In this document: piece after piece, positions 20,395-30,700 of the stretch
Position numbering within the stretch: position 1 is the first letter of the stretch
How the letters are laid out: the number at the start of each line of letters is the position of its first letter
Assembly: GCF_029784135.1 (NCBI RefSeq)
Contig: NC_073746.1
Location: 32,394,387 to 32,458,386 of the forward strand
DNA: 64,000 nucleotides
Direction: 5' to 3'
DNA from: Toxorhynchites rutilus septentrionalis
Lineage: Eukaryota > Arthropoda > Insecta > Diptera > Culicidae
The notes under the pieces: generated by a model
What the model saw: the letters and a program-made list of their open reading frames with translations, nothing else
Databases searched by the model: none
What the model was told of the DNA's origin: nothing
Position numbers and translations under genes: made by a program

Positions 20395-22335
20395 ATTCAT
20401 TTATTCATTCATTACTATCAACAGGCCTGAACATAAGTGCCCTAACTAATACTACAATACCTTATATCTACTTAAAACTATACCTAACTGGAAAGAGTGG
20501 TCAAGGATACCTTTTTTAAGCTTACACGAGATATGTGAATGTCATAAAACAAGTATCAACGGTTTAAAACACGAGACATACTCGATACGGGTTCGTTGTA
20601 ACCGTAATTTGTACGAGAGTGAGGGAGGCGGAGAAAAGTATAAGAACGCAGGTTACGAAGGCGTAGGTTAAAATTGATCAACTGAAGAAGATCAGCACAG
20701 TCGATTTTCGAAGAAATCAGATCTGATATGAAAGTTGCCTTCGCTACATCTCTACGTAAGTTCAGCAAATCGAGTCCGATCAATTTACAACGATCCTCAT
20801 AGCTTGATAGATTCGACTAGAGCACAATAGAGAACTTTGATACAATGTGGGTCTTTGAACGGCTTGGTGACGCGAAAAATGAAGCCTAAGACCCTAGATG
20901 CCTTGGTGATGATGTACGAGATATGATCGCGGAATGTTAGCTCAGAATATAGGACGATACCAAGGTCCTTGATAGTCATAACACGGTTAAAGGGGATATT
21001 GCGTATTTTATACGAAAACGTAACAGGCGATCGTTTCCGCGTGAACCATTCTATTTGTCTCGCACCATTCAGAGAAAATGTCAAGTTTTTGCTGAAGGAA
21101 TATCGCATCATCGTCACTATTGACTGTGTGAAACAATTTGAAAACACAGGGTAAACGAAAGATTTTTTCCAAGCCTTCGGGAAAACTCCGCAGCGTAGTG
21201 AGCGACTAAACAATAAACTTAGCGGTGAAGATAGATTACTGGAGCACTTTTTCAATATGATAGAAGGAATGCCATCTGTTCCAGGATTCGAAGATTTCTT
21301 GAGATTTAAACAAGCAAGTTGTACTCTGCTGGAACTTATGGCAGGATCAGTACAGATAGCAGGTAGGCAAGGTACACTGCTGGCAGCTTTAAAAATTTGT
21401 TCATTGTGGAGTTATTCATTAACGAAAACACCACTGAATTGTTCTCGAAATAGCTCAGAAATACTCTTTTTGTTTGATGCGTCCACATTGTTGAGTTTTT
21501 GCTGATTTCAGAGTAACGGGTATTCCAAAGTATACAACGGGAATTGGAAAATTTCCTCAAAGTAAAACGTTTTTCCCTTTTCAAACATTTCAAAAATTGG
21601 TAGTCCAGGGCGGGTGACGAGAATTGCAGGCCGTCTTCTTAGGGACGAATTGATCAATCGCATAGAGGATAACATTAAATAAAGACTGCGTGGCTACCTC
21701 GATATCGCAGTTATTGAGAATGTCATCCCAGTTAATACTTATGAAAGAACGATTCATTGAAGAAAATTCGCTTTACGATAATCGTAATAAGTTGACTCGA
21801 TCGTATCAACGAAAACGAGTGGCGTGATTCACGCAATGAAACAAGAAGCGGAGGGTGATGGCAAGCTTTGATCACTGTTGTGTTGATGACCATTTCTGAG
21901 TTGGTGAAACATAGGTCGAGCATACGGTTGTTGTCATTGAGGATTCCGTTCATTTGGCACAAACCAGCAGTACTAAAACTGTCCAGTAAACGTTCAGTTA
22001 AACAGTTTATAGATGAGCGTTATGAATATGGATACAAGTTTTTACTTGTACTCGGAGTCCAACTAATGCCGGACAAATTGAAATCACCAAGTAGAAGAAT
22101 GTTGTCAGTCAGTGACATTTGATTTGTTATCTAATTAAGCGAGGAGATGCGAATCTTTTACGGTTGAATCGTTTATACGATCTGGAGGTATATAGGCGAT
22201 GCCAACATAAGTAGTGTGACTGTTGAACGTCACGGCAGCCCAAATTTGCTCAACAGTACAGCCATTAGGAGGAAGCAGCTCTTGTGATACGAATTTCGAA
22301 TTTATGGCTAGTAAAACAACAACAAAATGAATCAT
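20395..22335 (-). pseudogene. Jockey-clade non-LTR retrotransposon relic lacking the RT palm
   Basis: Read on the minus strand, the order is that of a Jockey-type ORF2. An apurinic endonuclease segment lies at 22335-22135 (TVEQIWAAVTF, then VGIAYIPPDR). The endonuclease core LLLGDFNLSGISW follows near 22105-22060, then the NRMLDLCFTN segment near 21920-21890. A reverse transcriptase finger segment (FSRSLRCGVFPKAWKKSFVYPVF) at about 21205-21135 joins directly to the thumb-like segment VMTIKDLGIVLYSELTFRDH near 20990-20930. The central palm with the catalytic Asp pair is missing, an internal deletion. The C-terminal tail (CADLLQLINFNLRLRNLRSY, then RTNYGYNEP) is at about 20705-20580. A 3' tail rich in GAATGAATAAATGAATAAA ends near 20395. 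Frameshifts and stops throughout; no ORF1 seen. Confidence 0.8.
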
Positions 22336-22370
22336 AAAAGGATGTTTCCATATTCCTCTGAATTTTCTGG

Positions 22371-22560
22371 TTTTGACATAGGACTATGTCTTTGATTTCT
22401 ATATAGGGGAGTCACTCTACGAAAAATGTAATGATTTATTATGAGTTTTCAAACGCATATTACTCAAAATGGTTATTGCGACATATGTTGTGTTATATAT
22501 CATTAAACAGGAACTTCATCCAGTTTTTTTTTGTTTGAAACATGAACAGTGAATATAGTA
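22371..22560 (+). repeat. Dispersed repeat family X, left-end copy
   Basis: Begins TTGACATAGGACTATGTC and continues TTTGATTTCTATATAGGGG, GAGTTTTCAAACGCATATTA and TATGTTGTGTTATAT. It is about 90% similar by eye to 52349-52555 and a more distant relative of 27018-27200. No coding sequence. Family identity is unknown to me. Confidence 0.6.
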
Positions 22561-23239
22561 AAAAACAGGAAGTGGGTTATATCTGTGGTATAACCGCAAG
22601 GGTGACGTAGGACTATCGTTGATTTATGGATCATTTGTATTTAGTTGCATCTGAGTCAATTCTGAATGAATTGATAAATTAAGATTCATTCCACCTCTAA
22701 TAAATTGCCGAAAGACGTTGGTCGCACTTGATCAAAAAATCACAAAACCAAATGTATTTGGTCGCAGTATTATATGGATAGAAAACATTAAAATAAACTC
22801 TTTCGCTTGAATGTATTTTTCAATTCCAAGGGGAACTGGCAGATTATTGTTCAGCAACGATGACATTTTTCCGGCAATCTTCTCGATACTGGATGGCAAC
22901 CAAACAAAAAGAGTTCCGCGCGTGTATGTGTGTGTGGCGGCTGCTCCGATGTCTCAAGCGGAACCGTTTTTCGATGCTGATATTCTCTTGGTCGCCTTTT
23001 CAGTGGCATCACTCTCCAGGCTCTCGGTGACACCGTTCATCGGCGCTTCCATGATGAACGAAGTTAGCTTTACAACAACAGCAACAAATGCTCCAATCGC
23101 TGTTCAATTATAACTGTCAATTATAACTTGGTTATGCAAAAATGCAATCAATGAATTTAACTGGCTGCTGATTTAGAAGATCGAAAGGGTATACTCACGT
23201 ATATTGGATTATGATAGCTTGAGTAGTCGCGATCTTACC
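22561..23239. other. No gene found; includes a second GACGTAGGACTA motif
   Basis: A GGTGACGTAGGACTATCG motif at about 22601 resembles the start of family X again. The segment 22800-23110 is less AT-rich and contains overlapping short frames on both strands without family motifs. Confidence 0.35.
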
Positions 23240-23670
23240 GGGCTATAAAATTATTACAAACAATGTTCCGGACAACGTGGTAACGAAGGAGGTAATGCTA
23301 TTTTTATCAATAATATATTTTTGTAGTCATAGATTGATTTGACTTAGGCTTATACTTATGTAGGTCTTAACTATTTAGACTTGTGTTTAAAAATGATGCA
23401 TGATGACTCTTTGTCTTCATCTGCATGATTGAATAAAGAGATGAAAAGGGTAGTAAAGGCTTCAATGGTATTTTTGTGTAACCCGTTTAAAGGATACAAG
23501 TTCATACAGGAAACGGATTTTCCAGGGCATCCATTTGATGTATCAAAAGAGAAAAAAACAGATTTTGAACAATAAAAAACTCAATTTAAATGCAATTATT
23601 ACACACCATCACAGTCCTATGTAAAGATCCCGTCCGTGCCCCTAGGCTCAGACCCATCAACTTTTTATAC
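23240..23670 (+). repeat. Dispersed repeat family X, right part (uninterrupted paralogue of the site hit by MosquI copy 2)
   Basis: CCGGGCTATAAAATTATT, ACGTGGTAACGAAGGAGGTA and the following 380 bases match 52860-52895 plus 59211-59642, where a 6.3-kb MosquI element now separates the two halves right after AACGAAGGAG. The last shared block is CCCGTCCGTG...AGACCCATCAA. TATAAAA near 23244 may be a fortuitous TATA-like motif. Confidence 0.75.
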
Positions 23671-24014
23671 AGGTTCTTTCAGATTAAACGCTTACGCAAA
23701 AAAATCGAATAGCTGTTTATAAAATTTGTTTTTTTGGTTCCGTCGATGATAACACTGCATTCCCCACTTCGGGACGATAATATTCCTGTTTTTTATTGGT
23801 TAAAGTTGCAGCGAGGCCAAACATGCTCAATTTTTTTCAAACATTTCACCGCGATCGAGTGGCTGAAGACATGCTTGAAGACTCGGGTGTACGAGTTTCC
23901 TATTTCCGGAACTCAAATTACCGCTTCGTGGGACCCGTTTTGACAGCATTGAAGGCAAATTCCCGGTATATATTTGACAGAATATAACCTGATATTGTGG
24001 ATTTTTGTAATTCA

Positions 24015-24078
24015 ACTACCATTCCAAGGGAATTAGAACACTCATGGTAGAGTGTTCTAATTCCCTTGGAATGGTAGT
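24015..24078. repeat. Perfect 29-bp inverted repeat with a 6-base loop
   Basis: ACTACCATTCCAAGGGAATT... (24015-24043) is followed by the loop ATGGTA (24044-24049) and the exact reverse complement of the arm (24050-24078). There is no mismatch in 29 base pairs. Transcribed, it would form a pre-miRNA-sized hairpin of 64 nucleotides. The arms are not part of any terminal repeat I recognise, although the 219-bp pogo-like MITE starts 37 bases downstream. Confidence 0.9.
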
Positions 24079-24114
24079 GTTTCATGCTACAAACAGACAA
24101 ACTGTTTTTAAATA

Positions 24115-24333
24115 CAGTAGAATCCGTTTATCATGACTCCGCTTGTATTGACCAACCACCAATTATGACATAATTACACAACGAAGTTTGTTTTTCATAT
24201 AGCATTATTCGTAGAAAAGTCAGATATAATGGCTACCTTACATGCATAAGTACATGTTTACATAAAAAACGACGTTTTTTCACAAAACCCTCCGAATGAC
24301 GTCCACTTATTATGACCTCCCTGGATTCCACTG
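24115..24333. mobile_element. Short pogo/Tigger-like MITE (219 bp)
   Basis: Ends are CAGTAGAATCCGTTTATCAT (left) and the inverted GGATTCCACTG (right), with TA on both sides (24113-24114 and 24334-24335). CAG/CTG termini, short TIR and TA duplication fit a pogo-type MITE. AT-rich, non-coding. Confidence 0.8.
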
Positions 24334-24379
24334 TAGTTGATGTGATCATCGTAAACGTTTCAGCGTCCGAATTACGATA

Positions 24380-24800
24380 CGTTACGGTACTAAAAAAATA
24401 TATATAAACTTTCATCCTAGAACTAACCGTTCTTGAGATATTGAATATCAAAGGGGACATGTTTTGAGTTATAAACATCTTTAATATAAAATTAAACTTC
24501 TGAGTTAGATTTTTCAAACGCGTATTTGTTATGTATTTTTTTCCAAATAGCTCATTGATTTTCCAATAATTTTTCTGCGCATCATATTTTCACCAGACAT
24601 CGGGATTTTGAGTTATTATTTTTTGGCAAGATAGGTCAATAATTCTGGATAGGCACTTTTACAACAACAGTCGTAATTAAAATTGGTCATCTGAGAATGA
24701 AAATTGTGATTTTATGTCACTACCACCATATGCACAAAGTTACAAAGTTAATCGGACAGGGTCGGGCGTGGAACTGCTCAATAACAAAAGTCGTGAATAA
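24380..24800. repeat. Dispersed repeat family Y, copy 1
   Basis: From about 24530 the sequence aligns by eye with 37630-37905 (TTTTCCAAATAGCTCATTGA; GGGATTTTGAGTTATTAT; AGTCGTAATTAAAATTGGTC; TGGAACTGCTCATAA-like end). The first 150 bases are weaker. Family not recognised. Confidence 0.5.
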
Positions 24801-24877
24801 CTCAATAAAACACTAAAATGAAGTTGCAAAAAAATATATTCCAGTCTGACAACTGTGCGTGAACACACTGTCATATA

Positions 24878-26120
24878 CACTCTGTCCAACTTCTATAAGA
24901 CCACCCTGATTCCTTTTCGTTGCAACAGAAACAGTTAGAATTTCAACAAGATACATTCATACATTGTTGAATACTTAGAATAAAGTATATTTAACGTCAA
25001 TTTCGTTCAAAAGAGTTTTTATTGTGCTTAAATATGATAATTTCAGCTGTCCAGTTTCTATAAGACCACATCAAAAATTCATAAGTTTTATCAAATGAAA
25101 AATTCAAAACGATCGGCTGACTTACATGTCAATAATTGGTAACCTTGCCATTTCGACTAATAACCTTGAAAATTCGTGTTGAAATACTATTTACCAAATA
25201 CAGCTGAACGGATTTCTCGATATTTTTCCATTTTTCCGAAATTGCGACCTTGAGCTTTTCAGTCGTGGTGTACCGTTTTCCCTCAGTGTAGATTTTGCGT
25301 ACAAGCATCAAGCCTACAGCTAAATTTCTGGTTGAAAAATACAGTTCCTTCTTCCGTAAATCACGCCAGTACCAGTTGAAACCATGAGGACCATCCAAAT
25401 TGAACTTTTTTTCGTTAGTGAAGATAACCTATACATTGAAGAACTTTTCGTTATGGTATATAGCAAAATGTATTCTTTTGGAAACATTCTTTGTCACAAC
25501 ATATCATGTTCATGTGAGCTTTGGCAAAACTCAGACGTCTTCCGATGTGAGAATTTTTTACCAAAAGTTGACAAATTGTCACCCGAGCAGTTGAGTAGTT
25601 GAAATATTGCTTTATTTGCACATGCGATTTTGAGGTATTCGGAGCTCTTCTAGCTATTTCCCGCATATCCCGGACAGAGGGCTTCGATTTACGTGGAGCT
25701 CTCTCCTTTTAGCGTATCCTTGAGGATTCGCCAAATAATTCAGCACTACTTGATTGGATCGTCCAATCAGACGAGAAATTTCTCTGATACCAACATTTTC
25801 TTGGTGAAATACATCGATTTGGCTTTCTTCTCTCTCCGTGAGAACTTTTCCCTCCGACATTTTCCAGATTTAATTGATCGAAACAAATAAAACAACTGGT
25901 CTGTAACTGGTCTTATAGAAACTTGACAGTTGAAAATACGAAAACATTCGATTACGCTCAGCTCTTGCAGACACACATATGAAAACCATGCAGTGTATGA
26001 TAGTCACCAATATTTACCTACACCAATACACATACTAGAATATAAATTGAAGCGTTGTTTGTTTACAACGACACAAAGCAACAAGATCATCGCCTGGTCT
26101 TATAGAAGTTGGACAGAGTG
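24878..26120 (-). mobile_element. Tc1-like transposon, copy 2, both termini present (1243 bp)
   Basis: The outer inverted repeats are intact: CACTCTGTCCAACTTCTATA at 24878 and TATAGAAGTTGGACAGAGTG ending at 26120. TA precedes the left end (24876-24877); the right flank is TG, one substitution from TA. A second pair of similar sites lies inward: CTGTCCAGTTTCTATAAGAC at about 25047 and, inverted, TCTTATAGAAACTTGACAG at about 25911. Each end thus has two transposase-site-like repeats, the IR/DR layout known from some Tc1 elements. The element is oriented so that the transposase relic (25129-25860) reads on the minus strand. Confidence 0.88.
25129..25860 (-). pseudogene. Tc1-like transposase, internally deleted
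   Basis: The start ATG (25858-25860) opens a good N-terminal DNA-binding domain: LTEREESQIDVFHQENVGIR, then REISRLIGRSNQVVLNYL, a typical Tc1 helix-turn-helix. The frame then breaks; the second DNA-binding half is readable from 25666 down (REIARRAPNTSKSHVQIKQY, THIGRRLSFAKAHMN-like). The catalytic part begins with DGPHGFNWYWRDLRKKELYF near 25395-25330. The sequence then runs straight into the C-terminal KVAISEKWKNIEKSV and NGKVTNY, ending at 25129. The block holding the second Asp and the Glu, present in copy 1, is deleted. About 240 codons remain versus about 340 expected. Confidence 0.85.
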
Positions 26121-27017
26121 TGCACCTGTGATTATATGGTCGGTGTTTAATCAGACCAGACTAAGTAACATTATTACGATTTCGAGTGTAGTTTTAGTAA
26201 CTTTTAATCATTCTCGCTCATTGTTTTTTTCACGGCTATTAGTTACTTTTTAAGCAAGGTCGTATAATGGTATTATTACAAAAATAACCTCTTAAATGTC
26301 AATCAAGAGGGTTTTACGACTGGCTATTTGTACTTGGTCCACTCTGACTGATAAAAACATTTTTTTCAGAGACTTGTTCCACTTTGTCCGACCATTTTGA
26401 TGATGAAATCATATCATATATTCAGTAGGATTTCCTAAACTTCTACAACAGAACAAATTGATTTTCTGGCTTGAAACAGTATTTAACTTACCAAAAATAA
26501 TCAATTAGTATGTATTTTCCAGTACAATTCTGGATTTTCTAAAAAATATGTTTCAATGACAAATGGCTCAATGGGATTATGAAAAAGAGTACTTGTAGTC
26601 AATGAAAAACATCGGTTGGATCTGAAATGAATCATGAAAAGTTTAGTCATTACAATTTTTCACTCTCTGGTACTTGGTCCACCATATCTGAACAAGTTAT
26701 AATAATATATCTGATCAACTTTTCGATACCTATCAATTGTCTGAAAAGCATAGTCATTGTGTTCCAATATGAGTTACTCTTCCGTGTTCACTGTAGGACA
26801 AGGGCAAGGATCTCCTGATACGAAAGATATCCAACAATTCATTCGAAATTCCTTCCATTTCTTGGTTGTCACGAGAACGTGGCTCACTCTAGTCGCTTCG
26901 GTTGTATGCACTTGGTCCACTCTGACTGCATACTATTATCCTGGCTGTGTGCGATATAATGTTCATATCATAAGGACTCTTGAACGTTCCTTGTTGTTGG
27001 TGCTCGCATTAATATTG
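26121..27017. other. No gene found; contains spaced direct repeats
   Basis: ACTTGGTCCACTCTGACTG occurs at 26332-26350 and again at 26910-26928, with a shorter ACTTGGTCCAC at about 26671. The sequence between is AT-rich and non-coding. The direct repeats could be ends of an unknown element or target-like duplications; I cannot place them. Confidence 0.45.
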
Positions 27018-27776
27018 TTTTTTTGATGTAGGATTACGTCTTTCGGGAACATATAGGGGTGCTAATTGAAAATCGAAAATCGAGCCAATCGTGAAAGTTG
27101 TCCAATTTCAAACGCTTATTGCTCAGTCATTTCATGAGGATTGATGACATTGTTTGCGTCAATCGATTTCGGCACTCCATAACAATTTTTTATATTGAAG
27201 AAAATACTATATATATTGAAACTAAGCATCGAACAATTGAAAAATCTCAAACTCTATCCTAACGGTAATACACACTTCTGATTGGTCAAAATTGACGACA
27301 CATGCGGCGGGTCCCTAACAGAGACATTAAAACCAAGCTGCCTGGGGGAAATCGGCATTGCAAATACATGAAAGTAGGAGGAGCTTTTGCCCCCACCGAA
27401 ATGTGTTCCCTAACAGAGACATCAAAGCTAAGCTGCCTGGGGGAAATCGGCATTGCAAATACATGAAAGTAGGAGGACTTTTGTTTCTACCGAAATGTGT
27501 TCCCTAACAGAGACATCAAAACTAAACTGCCTGAGGGAAATCGGCATTGCAAATACATTAAAGTAGGGGTAGCTTTTTCCCTAACAGAGACATCAAAACC
27601 AAGCTGCCTGAGGGAAATCGACATTACAAATACATGAAAGTAGGGGGAACTTTTGTTCCTACCGAAATGGGTTCCCTAACAGAGACATTAAAACCAAATA
27701 ATTATCAAAGAGTTTAACGATGTAATTCTTCAAACATACCCAAAATCAACAGATAGCCTAACGGAATCCTACGTCA
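27018..27776 (+). mobile_element. Family X-like element with imperfect terminal inverted repeats and an internal tandem array
   Basis: The left end TTGATGTAGGATTACGTC is mirrored by ACGGAATCCTACGTCAA at about 27760-27776. The first 200 bases align with the family X copies at 22371 and 52349 (ATATAGGGG, TTTCAAACGC, TTATTGC). The right half is a tandem array (27312-27690). No coding frame. The segment just outside, GGTCGTGTCTCGGACACAAC at 27783, is itself a near-perfect hairpin. Confidence 0.55.
27312..27700 (+). repeat. Tandem array, about 95-bp unit, four units plus a partial fifth
   Basis: The anchor CCCTAACAGAGACAT recurs at about 27313, 27408, 27502, 27579 and 27674, i.e. spacings of 95, 94, 77 and 95 bases. 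Each unit also holds CTGCCTGRGGGAAATCG and CAAATACATGAAAGTAGG. The third unit is shortened by about 18 bases. Units are contiguous, without spacers. Confidence 0.9.
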
Positions 27777-30700
27777 ACTAGGCGGTCGTGTCTCGGACAC
27801 AACCTTCCTATGCCTTTTTTGAGGATACAAATTATCCTTTTTTTGTGGAATTTGTTCGCGAATAATCCCCTTCCAGGATAATCGGTTCTCTGCTCTATAA
27901 TCAGTTTCAGAAACCACAAATTTCGTAACAAAAATAGCAAAAATTGTATATCCAGTTTTATAATTAGCAAAATGAATCTTTTGCAATTCGTTGTATTTGA
28001 ACCTTTCAAAGCTGATCAATGTAAGCCTCTTTGATTTCTTCAAATGATGATTCAGTGGACTAGCGACGTTGATATCTGGAAAGTGTGTTGGATCGAGAAA
28101 TTAATAATAACGGTAGAACCATATTACAGTTTCAAACATATTCAATGTGACTTGCGACAAAGGATCGCTCGAGTTGATTGAGGTGTTGCTGTCCACTGCC
28201 TTCTACTGTCTAGATTTCTAGTGTCACACCGATTTCAGTTGAGTTCGCACTCCGCTGCATAATGAAATGGTAGGGATCACGCGTATCTTGTTCCCACTCT
28301 AAGGAATACCTGTAGAACACAGTTTAGTTGTCACTGGAGTTGTATTTCAGCCTCGTCTCATTCAACGCAATCTGATCTCATTCAACTGCCTGAATCCAAT
28401 ATATTTATGAGTCTCACCACGGGCCATGTTCTTGTTGTAGTCTCCGGAATCGGTTGGTTGTCTCTTCAGCAGCAGTTGGAATTGAATTCGCTAGATCGAT
28501 TTCGTATTGATCTTAAGACCATTCATGAATAAGGTATGGGTAACCTCTCCGTGGGCGCCGTCACCTTTCTTTTGTAATCATGACCGGCATAACGGTCTGA
28601 ACCAATTGCAGTTGAATACCTCCCATCGTAATTATCGCGCATTACAACACAGTGATAATACAGCATGAACTTCATGACGATGGAATCATTTATTTCATGA
28701 CATTTTGATACCATGACGTAGAACGAGTCCGGTATGTACCAGTAAACTTCCCAATAGTCGATGTAGGCCGTACTGATCGTACTGGCCAACTATGGCTGCT
28801 TGCATGATAGCCTGGTCTTTTCTGCCATGCATGTTTTATCCTTTTTGCTAAAAATAAAAAAAAGTGAAAATATTCATAAAAGCTCATCAAAGCTCCACAA
28901 AACTGATGCGGGGTCTCACAATGACAATTGGGAAGGTTATTGGGCTCATTCCGTATCTGTTCTGAAAAGTCAATTTCGTATATCATGCGTTGCTACTCTT
29001 CCAATTCCTTCAGAATAACAGAAAAAGGAACATCATGATGTGTTTATATCCTCCAGCCCACTCCGTTTACAGTTCATTAGGTGACTCCGTTCCTCATTAG
29101 CACATTTCATCTCGCCAAAAACATCAAATTCAATTTTGCTCGCATCATTTATGGCCATAAGCGAACTATCGCAAAAACGACGACAGATCCAATCTTTCTC
29201 AAATCACGTTCCAAAAAGGCACGTATCGTTCTCCGAACAGACGCTTTTCCGATTGTATAATAACATAATTTTTATTATCATGCCGAGAGCCTGTCGAATT
29301 GATATATTTCGACTAACGTCTAATTTTAAATTTTAAATGAGAAATCTCATCCGTAGGTTGTGTTGTTCTGCCTGTTATCCTCCGACAGCAGTCCGCAGAA
29401 GTAGTCTTTTTTTCCTCGGGAAGAATTTCGTTTCACAGAATTCCACCGAACAGACGATTTGTACTGATGTTGATTATCGGAGCAAAAAAACAGTGGAATC
29501 ATGTTTCCCCCCGAAAAAAAAAAACAAGCTTTGTTAGTCCGAAACTAACAACTTATAATTCATAATATTCTTCAATTTGTTGCTTTTCCCTCCAGCATTT
29601 GTTCCACCATCTCATATTTTCTCCCGGTTTGGGGGGTCCGAGATTGTGTTCCTCTCAACTCGGCTGGACGCGGCGCAGATTCTTCACACACCCAGCTAAA
29701 GGGGGAGGGGTTCTAATATTAAGCCAATAACACATACTCTTCCTTGCCGCTTGCTTTCGTTCTTTCGCGCAGCAGGTTCCGGACGTTCATCTTGAATTTC
29801 TTGAAAAACATGTTAAGTGTAACTAACTCATTATGAATGCTTATGACCGCGGTTCGACCCATTCCAACGACGGGAAGGTTTTACAAAAAAAAAAAAACAA
29901 CTCAGAAACCAACAGAACCTTCAACATTCGGAATGGGCCGTGGTTTTATGTTGTGCTCGCTTTCCGACTAAATGGGCAAGATGAAGATCCCGCTGGGAGT
30001 TGGAGTTGTATCTCATGTCGGATGCTCTCGGAATGGGAACGAGTGAATTGGGGAGAGACTGGGATCGTGCTGAAGAAAGCGAGGAGCGATTGGAGATTTT
30101 TACCTTTGATAACTCCTCGTGGACTTCATCACGAACGCTGGCCCAGCTTGAAACCAAAGATGAAGAGGGGAAATGAGCTCGGGAACTTAATTTTAGAACC
30201 TTAAATTATCTCATTATGTGGCTCAAGCCTTTCTAATGACGACGCGCGGATGTGTTGTTTTTCTCGTTTCTCTTACAGGTGATGATGGGATTCGGTGTTT
30301 ATTTTCCTGCTTAAATTAGGTACTGTGATGGTTATCCGATATAATATTGTCGTTTGAAGGAGAATTTAAATTGCCTTTGAAACTTCAATATATTTCTGTT
30401 ATTTTGCTTTTGTTGAAGATGAGGTATTTGCACTCATAACGGTATTATAGTGGATTCGTGAAACAATTATCTAAATAAGTCTGAACGGAGTGAAAACCCC
30501 ATCTAGCTAATTGGACACCCCATTTCCAGGCCATCGAAACGTGTCGGTAGCTTCCCAATTTCCCTATTTTTATTCCCCAGACACTTTTATTATGCACATT
30601 TATTTTATATGCGCGCGAACCGTGCGAATGGTTAATGAAAAAGTGCGAATAAATGAGCCTTGTTTGCCTGCATTACTCGCTTATTAACCCTTGGCGGATT

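Noticed and set aside
22811..23113. 100-codon frame in less AT-rich sequence, with a 60-codon frame opposite
   Set aside because: Neither strand shows a known motif; both translations look like chance.
27312..27700. CRISPR-like regular repeats
   Set aside because: Units of about 95 bases are contiguous with no variable spacers and no cas genes; it is a tandem array in a eukaryotic mobile element.
29833..30204. 123-codon plus-strand frame
   Set aside because: No family motif and low-complexity start (A-run); overlapped by a minus-strand frame of similar quality.
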